Origin: Agelaius tricolor
Taxonomy: Eukaryota > Chordata > Aves > Passeriformes > Icteridae
Reading direction: 5' to 3'
DNA length: 64,000 nt
Assembly (NCBI GenBank): GCA_023055355.1
Contig: JALJCS010000004.1
Location: forward strand, 16,708,001 to 16,772,000
In this document: piece after piece, positions 39,030 to 49,724 of the stretch
Layout of the letters: every line of letters begins with the position of its first letter
Position numbering within the stretch: position 1 is the first letter of the stretch
Position numbers and translations under genes: made by a program
Notes under the pieces: model-generated
Database searches by the model: none
What the model was told of the DNA's origin: nothing
What the model saw: the letters and a program-made list of their open reading frames with translations, nothing else

Positions 39030-40255
39030 TGAGAGGTCATTGAAGGCTTAAGTGACTGGAAAGTCAAATATTGTACCCATCTACAGAAATGAAAATTTGG
39101 GAAAATACAGAGCTGTCGGTCTCACTACATTTTTGGGGGAAGTTGTAGAACAAGTGTTTATGGAAGTTTTTTCCAAGAATGTGAAAGGCAAGAAAGAAAA
39201 TGGTGGGGAAAACCCAGCTCAGATTTACCAGGGGTGAATTGTGCTTTACCAACATGATGCTTTCTGTGATGAAACCACTTATTCTGTAGATGAAAGAAGA
39301 GTTATAGATGCTCTGTACCTTGACTTTAAAAAGGCACTTGACATGTTTGTCCCTGCTATTCCTGTAGACAAGTTGGTAAGTTGCAATTTAGACAAATGGA
39401 CTGTGAAAGGTGTCTCATCTCTAGAGATCAAAGGGCAATGTGATGTTAGTGGCTCAAAGTCAGACTGTTAGTGGTCCTTGGAGTGGAGTTCCTTGAAAAT
39501 TGATGCTGGGTCTCATAGTGCTATTTGTAAATACTTTAATGATAGGACTGAACCATCCCTGAGTTTGCAGATGACTTTAAAGTGGGAGGAGAGGAGATGT
39601 CTGGGAAGGAAGAGGAACCATTCATTCTGAGAAACCTTAAGAGGCTAAAAAATTGGACTGACAAGAATTGCATGAATTTTAACAAAAATAAATAGGAACC
39701 GCATCTGGAAAGGAATAGGCTTAAGTAGCAGAACAGGCTAGGAACACACTGGCTGAGGTATAGCTCTGCTTCAAAGCACTTGTGGGTTCTAGGGGACAGC
39801 AAACCTAATATGAACTAGTAGTATAATACGGCATAAAGAAGGCAAACAATGTCCTGGACTGCATCAGGAAGTCCAATCATCAGTGGATTAAGGCATGTGC
39901 TTATTCTACTCAGCACTTCATAGGCCAGCATAACATGATTGGAGGTTTGGAGGTTGCTGAGAGGGGAGAGATAACTGGTCTTCCTGTGCCAGGTAGATTC
40001 AGAAAAAAATACTGTATTTACAAGGGTTTATACAATGACAGAAAAGGCAGTAGGCTCTAGGGGATATCGTGCAAATAAAAAAGAAAAAAAATCAGTGTAA
40101 GAAGATTAATTAAGAGTTAATCATATGAATAGCTTTCCCAGAGAAACGGTGGAATCTCCCTTGCCAAGAGTATTAAAAACTTGGAAGGACCCTGGACAAC
40201 CTAATCTAGGGCTGTGCATTTGATAGATGTTTGATAGAAGTTTGGGCCAGGTCAC
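39030..40255 (+). mobile_element. Old CR1 LINE fragment with RT remnants
   Basis: Plus-strand translation gives DWKVGNIVPIYRNENLGKYR, then YLDFKKALD (RT motif A) and EFADDFKVGG (the FADD catalytic box near 39560-39590), all in CR1 order. The frame is broken many times and divergence is higher than in the 13.3-kb copy. It ends near 'GACAACCTAATCTAGGGCTG' and the damaged tail. It lies in intron 3, in the same orientation as AUH. Confidence 0.87.
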
Positions 40256-40444
40256 TTGTAGAGATTTTATGGGAGAAGATAAAAATAAAATCTCCAGGTA
40301 AGACTTGTCTATTATTCTGTGAAATAGGTGATTTTTTTTTTGTTATTTTGTGGAATGTGTTCCAGAATGTCAGCAGTTTCCTGTCCTTAATTGAGCAGCC
40401 TGAACTCTTTTGTGTTCAGGGTTACAGTCGGTAATAGCTCTAAT

Positions 40445-41080
40445 AGTTACAGATTAATGGTCTGAGTATCCTGAGTTTGGCTGAGCTGGAGGTATAATAA
40501 AGCCTCCGATTTGGCCCTATTATAAAGCAGAGCAATATAGGGCTCAGGAACTCAGTCCCCGAGTGGGGACCGGGTGCCCGAGAGCCAGGCTTAGCTCAGG
40601 CTGAATCGCTGCGGGGCTACCATCCAGCAAGCATGGTGATTATCAGCTCTATAGTGATTGCAAGCTCTCAGGATTTCAGCTCTGCTTGCGAGGTAGTGGT
40701 GTCCCGGGCTTGAGGCTGCGGCAGATGGAGAGGGAGGAGAAGGAGAAAGGTGCAGGCTGTTCCACGGAGATGGCTTTATCTGGGGAGGTCAGTGAAGGGT
40801 CTCTGCGTCTCTGCTCTTCTTCTTCTAACTAATGGGGTACAGTATGCTTCTTTTATAGGGTTGGATAGAATCCAAACTTAACCAATGGTAAGGGTTTAGG
40901 GGTATCCATAATTGACCAATAGTAAGGGTTAAAGTAACATGGCCTTATAAGGTTACAGAGATAGGTTATGGGGCGGAGGTCAGGGAAACAGGAATTTTCT
41001 TTTGCTGTTTCAGTATTCCTATTGTTCATATTCTCCATGGTGCTTTTCTCAAACTTATGGGGTTTACTACAGAGGTACAG
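40445..41080 (-). mobile_element. Probable solo LTR, minus strand
   Basis: Read on the minus strand this has promoter-like order: a CTATTGGTCAAT CCAAT-like box twice, a CCTATAAAAGAAGC TATA box, then a GC-rich transcribed-like part with AGATAAAGCC. It ends towards the left near 40445. The abrupt change in composition and the LTR-like order support a solo LTR, but I found no convincing target duplication and cannot name the family. Boundaries are approximate. Confidence 0.5.
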
Positions 41081-41428
41081 TGGAATTACTACTGGTATGC
41101 ATGCATATATTGTCAGCAAAGCGTAAAATGTTTTACTTTTATGTGGGCAAAAAATTTCAGTAGTGACTGACATTGTTTTGCCTGTGATTTGTCAATCACA
41201 TATCTTTACATGTAGAAAAATGTTAGTTGAAAGCAAAGTAAAATTCATTAATCTATATGGCAACATTATTATGATCAATTTTAAATTATGCATTTATGTG
41301 TTTTTAAAAGGATTTTAAGGATGTAAATTGGAAGTATATATCAACAGAATAATAGTCATGACTTACTACTGTGTTAACAAAGTTCAACTTGTGTTAGACT
41401 TGACACTATCTTTAAATAAATTTATTTG

Positions 41429-41434
41429 TCTCAT
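41429..41434. repeat. Target-site duplication, left copy
   Basis: TCTCAT directly precedes the 5' LTR; TTTCAT at 46392-46397 directly follows the 3' LTR. Five of six bases agree. A 6-bp duplication is typical of alpharetrovirus-like and ERVK-like integration. Confidence 0.7.
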
Positions 41435-41698
41435 TGTGGTGGCTAGCAGCTGGCCTGGAGGCCTCACAGTTATAGATAACCCTAATTATATAACTTGACC
41501 AGTCTAGGCCGTTAGGAGCCAATTTAGGCCGATGGGGATGCAGACAGCTATTGGCCAGTAAGCCGAGTGGCAACTAAATTCAGCCTATCAGGGATAACTT
41601 TTGTGGGCTTTTGAAAAATACATAAAGGGAACTGCACTCAATCAAAGTTGTCATGTAAACCTCGAGTGTCGTGTCATGTGTCCGTCTCTACTGCACCA
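41435..41698 (+). repeat. 5' LTR of the provirus
   Basis: It is 264 bp and starts TGTGGTGGCTAGCAGCTGGC. It aligns without doubt to 46123-46391: the first 72 bases differ at one position, with more differences and small indels later. It ends TGCACCA where the 3' copy has TACGACA. The TATA-like word has become ACATAAAG and the polyadenylation word has become AATCAAA, so this copy has probably lost promoter and polyadenylation function. Confidence 0.88.
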
Positions 41699-41700
41699 AG

Positions 41701-41719
41701 TGGTGATCCTGACATGATC
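41701..41719 (+). other. Primer binding site, tRNA-Trp-like
   Basis: TGGTGATCCTGACATGATC lies two bases after the 5' LTR. It differs from the 3'-end complement of tRNA-Trp used by avian leukosis-type viruses at three positions, all C-to-T or G-to-A changes as expected from decay of CpG and related sites. This position and spacing are where a retroviral primer site must be. Confidence 0.8.
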
Positions 41720-43030
41720 AGTAATAGCCAGGCCGTGGGGATGGCGGTGGAGATGGAAGCCCAGCAGAGGAGGGCAGCCGGGGAGAGCTGCCAGCAGCAG
41801 CAAAGGTCCAGACCGTGTAAACAGAAAAAGCTTCTGGGGACATGGGGACAAGTTTCTACTGAAGAAAATGCTGTTGTACAGGTATGGACCCTCTTTTTAT
41901 GTGGACAGGGGATAAGATACATATATGAACAGGCTCTACAAGCCTTGCTGTCGTGAGCCATGGAGTAGACACAACTGATAAAGACTTTTTAACAGCCTAT
42001 TGGCTGGTGCTGGACACCTTAAAACAGATGAGAGCTGCAGCGGAGGTGCTGCAGGCACTGCCTGCCGGAACATCCAGCAGGGGTGGAATGGCGGCAGGAG
42101 TGAATGCCATCTTGGGTGTGCTGGCAGAGAGGAAGGGCCCGAAGCTGAGGGGGAAGCTACTGTTATCCAAGCTCCATCTCCCTGTGGCTCTGCGTTCTAT
42201 GCCTCTGAAGCTCTCCCACCAGTGCCACTATCAGCAACATCTGCATCGGGCATGGGTTCGCCCAGGCTGTGACTGCCCGACTGCTACCATTGGCATCAAG
42301 CATGCAGGCACCATGCCCAAGCTCACCTGTGATGTGGCCGCTGGAGCCATAGGAGCCTTGTTTTACACCCCATGTCACCGTCAATCTGCTCGGCATGTCC
42401 CTGCCTGAGGCGGATTGGGTACCCCAGCCACTGCTTGGTACACCCACCTGCAGCTTTGGCGTGCTGGTGGAACCTGGAAATGAAGTGGCACCGAGCAGTG
42501 GAAGTGCTGACGTGGAGCTACATGTGCCCAAACCCTGAAGTGCTGGCGGGAGGTTGCTGGCACCCAGAACCGTGGAACACCGCATTCTGCCGTGTCCACA
42601 GTCAGGGCTTGGGAAGCCTAGAGAACACTGAGGCAGCCAGCACCGCTGTCAGTGCCCGAGGGGCTGGGAGACCCTGCCGGCTGCGGGCAGCCCCAGGGAC
42701 CAGCAGAGTGGAGCCGCCTGCCACCAAGAGTCACCGTGGAGTGGAGCCATGTGCCACCAAGAGCCACCCCTGAGCAGGCAGTGAGTCAAATTGCCTAGCA
42801 AACACTGTCTACAGCTGGAGCCCAGCACAGAGCTCTGAACCAACCATGTCTGCGCTGAGAGCCACCATCCTGGGAGGGCCCAAGAAGCCAGTCCCATGCT
42901 GGGACAGGGGAGTGGGGCATAGCCAAGCTGTGGGAGCTGCAGGTGGTGCCTTCCCAGCCTCTGCAGCCTGCTGTGGCCTGCTCACCTGTGGTGGTGCAGG
43001 TGCCTGATGTGCAGGGTGGGCCTGGAATTA
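41720..43030 (+). pseudogene. GC-rich provirus interior, possible gag remnant
   Basis: The first 1.3 kb of the interior is markedly GC-richer than the rest of the element. A frame from the ATG at 41717 runs to 41956, and other frames stay open for 90 to 150 codons (41953-42408, 42372-42773) with Ala-, Pro- and Gly-rich content. Position directly after the primer site fits gag, and the composition would suit a gag matrix or linker region, but I see no capsid homology region and no CCHC zinc knuckles. It could instead be captured host sequence. The function is unknown. Confidence 0.35.
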
Positions 43031-46000
43031 CTTACTGAGTTGGGACGCTCAGGAGGAAGGCTCCTTTGGTGAGGTCTTCCAAAGAATTGATAATCGGACA
43101 TGGCAAGGCAAGTGATTACCATAAAATTCATAGCCAGGAAGTTTCCAGCATTAGAAACACACAGCAACAACCAACAGCTTGCTCAGCTAAATTTTTAAAT
43201 GCCTGCCATTACGGAATTTAAGGACCATGTCTTTGAGTTGTTAACTACTATTGACATTTGCCAAGTCTTCTTTGATATTGGTATAAAGTTTGAATTAACA
43301 AAAACTACCTAGATTTGATTATGACCTACACAACTCTAATGAAAATCTACTTTATTAAATGTGAAATTATCTTGCAGCATTTAACTATGCATGGGAATAA
43401 CTTCTGAAGATTCTGGTGTTTCATTCTGCTAACTAGTTTTAATATTTACCAACTTAGAAATAAGGTAAAGGTTTTTAAGGGTGCCTTTTTGGAATTGGTG
43501 TGAGATCTTGTCAGCTACAGATTCCAGAGAGGGATGTTGTTAAGTATACTGATGATGCATTTGCAAAATTTAGTAACATCTGACAAAATTGAAATTAAAA
43601 TCTGTCACCTTGTCTCTTAAGTGTGTATTCTTACTGAACTTTAAGCTCAATGCCTGGCACACACAGGGATCCAGCCATAACATATTATTTAATATTAATT
43701 GTGTGCATTCCTTTGAATATTCATAAGTTATTTATGTTAAGAAACTTTTTCAGTAGATATTAATAGAGGTTTGTTTTTAAGATATGTTAGGGAAAACCTC
43801 CCAGCCAAGGTCTTGGCTCTGGCCAAGCCATGGCCCTGGCTGGCAGGGGATGTATGCCATCAAACCCAGGAGTTTCTGTCCTAAAAATGAAATGAAGTCA
43901 TTTTGAATTGTACATTTGGGCTTATAAAAACTTTTTCAAGGTTGGCTTCGAGACCTTTCCCAGGAGGGGCCTTCTAAGTCCTTGCTAGGAAAAGGGGTTC
44001 CCCAGCTATGGCAGACCCTGGGTGATGGTAAGCATTTAGGCAATTGTAGGTATTTTTGTTCAGTGGTGCTTATTATTTTGCTGAAAGTTTGTTTTACGGT
44101 TCATAATGGGATAGGTGCCTATTGTCCTGAACATGCTTCTGAATTTCATAGGTTGAATTATGTTGATATTATTAATATTTATTATTAATAACATCATTCT
44201 CAACAATATGATAATCATTATATTAGAATTATTAATAATAGTAAATTAATAAGGCTGAGAACAAAAGTGGATACTGATAACCTAAAAACATTTAAGTGGC
44301 ACTGTATAGGAATATATATTGTGATTGACTAGTGCTCACCAGGTCAAGGCCTGCATGAGCATTGAAACCTTTTAAGTGACTCTATTAAAAAACCTATTGT
44401 ACTCCAGCCTGACAGCCAGCATTCATCCTGGATGTAAGTCTAATACTTCTTAAAGGTTTATCAAAAGATACCATAATCCAGTGAATTTTTTTATCAGTGA
44501 GGCTGACTAACAAAATTTTACCCAAAAGTCACATGTATTAATCTTGGTAGCCCAAACTATTTATTGTAAGCTGCTATCATTAACTCACCTGGACCAGACT
44601 GTGCAGCTGAACATGCATGAAACAGCTGCCTTGACACTGTTACCTGTGAGGAGAATCTCCTTACCTATAGCACTAAAGCTGAACTGAATTTTTACAGTAA
44701 TTGCCTTAATTGTCAAAGAACTAAAACATCAGTGGAGTTCTGATATGTGAACTATTTTCTCCTTGATTGCAATGGACATCATTAACTATTTCTTCTCTTT
44801 GGTAGACTGTCCATCACAATCTATGCCATCAGCAGTGAATCTCTCAGCCTCAGCAAGTTCAGATCAGTAAGAACCAAATGTCAGATAAATTAATTGGCAA
44901 AGTTTGCAGTGGGCAGCTCCTCAAACTCAGTTAGAGGAGGTTCACTGAAAACCATGAAATTATAATAATTCTGGTTAAATTTGAACATGCACTAATGGTC
45001 TGCATGCATCAGATGTGCAGTTGCAGAGCATCTATTAAATGCATCTGCAAAAGGTAATTGAGAAAGTAACAAAATTGTCACTGAATTTAAATTCATTTCA
45101 GGGTCTGCCCTAATGTTCTTAACATATAACTCCCTTTTTTTTGTGAGAGCTACAAATTTTATTGGGAAAAATATGCCAGTAAATTAATGTGTCTTACCAC
45201 TACAGATAGGGTCTTTTACCTGAACTTAATTCAGTCCAACCGGATTTATGTACCACAAATGAGTGCTAAAGACAGCTGAACAATGTCACAATGCATGTTT
45301 AAAAGAAACCAGGCTTTACTAAACAGCAGTTACGGAATTATTTATATAAAAAATGGAGTAGGATGGGAACATCTAGTGATTTCTTGTATGAGCTCCTGGA
45401 AAGAATACAAGAAAATGTAATTACAGTAGTAGCTAAAAGGAAGACATTGTTGAGCATGCCCGTGGCAGTTCAAAATGCATGTTTAAAAAACAAAGAAGGG
45501 GATGTGTGGGGATGGTATATACTCCCATGAGAGCCTTGGATGTTCTTAAAATTCTCAATCATGGCCTAACAAACTGACTGTTGTCAGGTGCAGGATGTTG
45601 TCAGCAATTGTTGAAAAGTTTGCCTATTGCTTCACTTGAACCTGAAGAGTCAAACTGTTTAAGGACAAGACTAAGTAGAAGGATATATAACCTTGATACA
45701 GCAATTTGCCTTTAACTTCCTACGACTTCAAGAATTGGGCATTTAAAAGACAGGACTGTGTACAAGGATACGTATTTTATAGTGGAAACAAGACAGCAAT
45801 GCATTACCCCTGACAGTTTTTTGAATGTTTTCTCTGACAGTTGTTTGAGTTGACTTGTTTGTAACTTAAGTGTGTGGAATTAGGCCATAGATGTAAATAT
45901 CCTGGGGCATACTACACTGCAAAGCTGTGCTTGATGGCTCCCGGACATGCTTGTAAAATCTTTTGAAGGTATCTGGCATAAACCAGTGGCTGGTAAGGTT

Positions 46001-46100
46001 AGACTTGTCGTGTTGGGTACATCATTATTCTGTACATTGTGCCATGTTTGTCATCCAGTCTGCAAGGGCCCTGTAGAGGAAGACAGATGCTGCCTTTGTA
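43031..46100 (+). other. AT-rich provirus interior without coding signal
   Basis: About 3 kb of AT-rich sequence where pro, pol and env would lie in a complete provirus. Stops are dense in all frames and no reverse transcriptase (YMDD-type), RNase H, integrase or envelope motif is visible. A highly AT-rich patch of ATTATTAATA-type repeats lies at about 44155-44265. Confidence 0.6.
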
Positions 46101-46103
46101 TTT

Positions 46104-46122
46104 AAAAACAAAAAGGGGGAAC
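46104..46122 (+). other. Polypurine tract before the 3' LTR
   Basis: AAAAACAAAAAGGGGGA followed by AC directly abuts the TG start of the 3' LTR. This is the normal plus-strand primer position, with two bases between tract and LTR, mirroring the two-base gap at the primer site. Confidence 0.8.
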
Positions 46123-46391
46123 TGTGGTGGTTAGCAGCTGGCCTGGAGGCCTCACAGTTATAGATAACCCTAATTATATAACTTGACCAGTCTAGTCCAT
46201 TAGGGAGCCAGTTTAGACCATTGGGGATGCAGACAGCTATTATTGGCCAATATGGCAGGTGGCAGCTAAATTCAGCCAATCAGGGGCAGCTGTGCAGGTT
46301 TACAAAAACTGTATAAAGGGAGCTCAATAAAAGTTGACTGTTGTTGCATGAACCTTGAGTGTCGTGTTGTATGTCCGTCTCAACTACGACA
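46123..46391 (+). repeat. 3' LTR of the provirus
   Basis: It is 269 bp with TG/CA ends. It keeps the control words that the 5' copy has lost: a CCAAT box (46276-46280), a TATAAA box (46312-46317) and AATAAA (46326-46331). The TATA and polyadenylation words are only 14 bases apart, a compact LTR. Being intact and in sense orientation it could in principle initiate or end transcription inside AUH intron 3; that is an inference. Confidence 0.88.
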
Positions 46392-49300
46392 TTTCATGAG
46401 GTACTTTGGTTTTAAAATTGGGAGCTAAGTTGTCCTAAAGAGACTTCAGGGCTTAAAACCTTTATTTCTGAAGTTCTGTGAAATTTGGAGAAAAAGACAT
46501 GGATAATTCTTTCTGGCTTTGCATATATGTTGACTATAATGTTGTCCTCACAAATGTATGTACAGCTTCCTCTTGAGGTGTTTTTAACCTCATAGAAGTT
46601 TATTGGCGTTCTACTAATGATTTCTTGGATTTCTTGGGATGGCTTCTCTGGAAGTTGCACACATCTGCTTTTAAATAAAGATATTTCCATGTACCTTAAT
46701 GGATTTGTTTTTTGTGGTTTAAAGTTAATCTATAATGTATGTCAAAGTTGACCCTTTGCCCTCAGTATCTTATTTAGTTCAGTATGTGTGGAGAAGGATG
46801 AATATTTATTTACAGTCTGCTTAAATACATTGTGTGGGAATAAGATGTGGGTTCATAGGAATTCATAGCATTTAAATCAGTGAGGTAGTGCATGTTTTGT
46901 ACTTCTAGCTGAAAGCATTGTAAGTTTCCTTCATAAAGTCCTTAACTTGTTTGAGTGGATTGGTGATGCCTTTGTGTTTTGCTGTTTGCAGTGTTCTTAG
47001 CTTGCTGACAAGATACAGAATAATAGGTTATAGTATGCAAGACAGTATCTTCTGATATTCCCCAGTGTCACCTCCTTATTGAAATTTTGTTGTATTGACA
47101 GAACTAGTTGATCTGTCTTTGGTAAGATCAAAGGTCAAACTCACAATAACACTGCTGTGCTAAGAATTTAATGCTTTATTCTACCAAAATGCCTATGTAT
47201 GTGTCACTTCCTTTCCTCTTCCCAGACAAAAGACAATTCAAGCACCTTTTAGACACTTGATAGAATAACTTCACTGTTTAATTTTGGTGTGCCAGCTTTC
47301 TAAAAGACCTACTTTAATACAAATTATTTATTGAATAAAGGTAAATTCTTTAAGTTTCACATATAAACCATTACTTTTTATGCCATTTTCATTTAGAGAT
47401 TTTGGGGTGTGTTCTGTAAGTTGCATAGAATAGTCTGTACAAGAAGATTTCTAGGCATTTGTATTTGGAAAGTGAGGCTTATAGTTGGAATGTATTTTAC
47501 AAACATAACATATAGATTTTCAACAGTATATAAATTCCAATTAGTAAGTTTGTAAAAATATCCATATAAGGCAGGACGCATGGGGTCAGAGTAATCACTA
47601 TAAAAGTTAGTTTCCTTTGGTGTGTTCTCTGAGTTAAAAGCCATCCTTGTCATACATATGTGTACGTGGAAAATTCTGGTGAATAACAACAATATCCCTA
47701 TCTTGCTGGTCTGCCCTTGGCTTTCTCAAATAAACATTTTCTCTGGCATCATTGTGAAGTGGAAGTCAGGCACATGCTGCAATAATTCTCTCAACTGACA
47801 GTGTATTACAGCCAAGCATTGAATAGCCGAATATTTGAAACCATGCAAAAGAGAGTTACTATGACAGGGTTTTCATATTTAGGGAAAGTAAGGTAAAAAA
47901 GGCAAACAAACTAACCTTCCTATTTTCTTCCAATATAGGAGGAGGAAAGTGAGAAAGTGATGGATCAAATTCCAGCAGAGATTTTTCTTTTGGATTGACC
48001 AACCTTAATACAAGTGTAGGTAGTATTTAAAACAGTGTGCATCTTCCTTACATCAGTTTCAAGAATTGATCTGGAAAGACCAAATCACAGCTGACCACTA
48101 AAGAACTGCTGTTTGTACTGGTATTTTTCAATCATAGCTTTTCATTGGAGGTCATCAGGAAGGTTCTCTTCTACCAGTTTGCTGTGTAAATTTTGAAGTG
48201 ATACTTCTGTGAATTAAATTGATTCAAGAAGTGTTTATTCACAAGTGGCAAGTACCTGCTAATATGCTGTAGGAGGGAGTGGTTGATGGTACTGTCAATG
48301 TAGCCTTTCACTGTGGCACTTCTCTTTTGTCCTGCAATAGCAGCTCGTAATTTGAAAATGGCATTTCACAATCTTTAAAATGCAGTTCATAAAATGCTGG
48401 GAGCAGTGAGGTGAGAACTGGGGAGCATAACTCCTAAAATCACAGCTTCTGTTGTTGTTCTGAGTGGATGAAAATCAATTAGTGGGACAAAGCATCGAGA
48501 TACCAGGAAGCTTAATATGGGGAAAACAATGATTCATGCTCCAGTACAAACCGGATGGATGTGGGGACATAATTACAGTGTACCATCAAAACTGCAACAG
48601 TTCATATGCCTCCGCTCCCTGATAGCTTGGGTTTGCTCTTTTCCTTCTCCGGTAGGAAGTCTTAGAGTTCTGTGTCCAGTGTGGCATGAAGGAATGGACA
48701 CACTGTAGAGTTGCTGGAGTCATTTGGGAGTGGATGTGGGGGAGTGGATAGGTCATACTGTCCACAGCTTTCAGCTGTGGCCCATAGAAAAATCACAGTT
48801 TTGTTGTGTCAGACCTTTTGTGGTTTGAAAACCTTAGCTACTTTGTTGCTCTCAGCAGTTAAGCAAAGACTATTTTCAGCTACTTTGAAGTAGAAAACCT
48901 GGGGTCATAGGGGGTCTTTGGTTTTAGTAGCTAAGACAGAAGAACTCTCTGGTTCAACTTGGGTTCTCCTTCATGGCTAGCTTCAGAAACAAAACACTTT
49001 CTACTGACTTAAAAACAGATTTTGAAGAAATATGTGAACAGTTCTTTGCTATGTGGGTCAGAATTCATCAATAATTCTTTGAGCAGTCAAATCTTATAAC
49101 AGGAGCAAAAGTGTTAAGTTGGTGACAGTTCTATCTCCTGTGACCCAGAGGATACCAAGGCATATGTTCTTTTGGAGTGCAGTGAATGGCTTCTGACTAA
49201 AATTCTTCCCTCTGAAAAAGCTTCAGTTGCTATTACTATTCTTTGGAGAGCTAAAATAGAAAAAGGGCTACCAAAAGGGCACTTTCCATTTCCTTGACAT

Positions 49301-49662
49301 TTGTGAGGGAGAAACACATAAAAAAAGGAAATGTTAGTTTACAAAAGTTGATTAGGGCACTAAGATCAGCTATGTACTTGAAATTTCTTTACAGTAGTCC
49401 ATATTGTTAATTTTAAATTAGCAGCTATATTTTAATCCATTCCTAAACAAGTTTTTTGTTAAATATTTAATCAATTTATGTAAATGTTTTCAAGGAAATG
49501 TATATTCTAACTGACGGAAGAAGTCTACAGTGTATTTTTTGTTTTAGAAGAGTTGGTTTTTTTTTGGTTGAATCCATTTTTCTATGCATATATTCTAGTC
49601 TGAATAAATCAAACCCTAGAAATGGCTTTAATCTTATATTGACAGAAGATTTTCTTTGCAGT

Positions 49663-49724
49663 AATGCTAGATATTTTCTTTAATATCTAGATATTGAAGA
49701 AATGCTAGATATTTTCTTTAATAT
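49663..49724. repeat. Direct repeat, 24 bp, period 38
   Basis: AATGCTAGATATTTTCTTTA plus ATAT occurs at 49663-49686 and again at 49701-49724, separated by 14 bases that include a third TCTAGATATT word. It is a local slippage-type duplication. Confidence 0.8.

Larger units (their letters stand above)
41435..46391 (+). mobile_element. Endogenous retrovirus, class II-like, coding-defective
   Basis: A complete provirus outline of 4,957 bp: 5' LTR, primer binding site, about 4.4 kb of interior, polypurine tract, 3' LTR and flanking 6-bp duplication. The primer site resembles that for tRNA-Trp as used by avian leukosis-type viruses, and the LTRs are short, so an alpharetrovirus/ERVK-like origin is inferred. 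No pro, pol or env motif was found and the interior is too short for a full set, so it was either deleted or always non-autonomous. The LTRs differ at many positions, so insertion is not recent. It lies in AUH intron 3 in the sense orientation. Confidence 0.87.

Noticed and set aside
40853..41173. Minus-strand 106-codon frame with a hydrophobic stretch, possibly a retroviral envelope tail
   Set aside because: The hydrophobic stretch alone is not diagnostic, no envelope motif lies upstream, and the frame runs into the promoter-like part of a probable LTR.
41953..42408. 151-codon frame in the provirus as an intact host or viral gene
   Set aside because: No recognisable domain; it overlaps equally long frames in other phases and on the other strand. 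A loose resemblance to a retroviral dUTPase C-terminus was considered but has no supporting motif set.
42163..42585. Minus-strand 140-codon frame in the provirus
   Set aside because: It is antisense to the element, compositionally biased and without domain features; it is a shadow of the GC-rich block.
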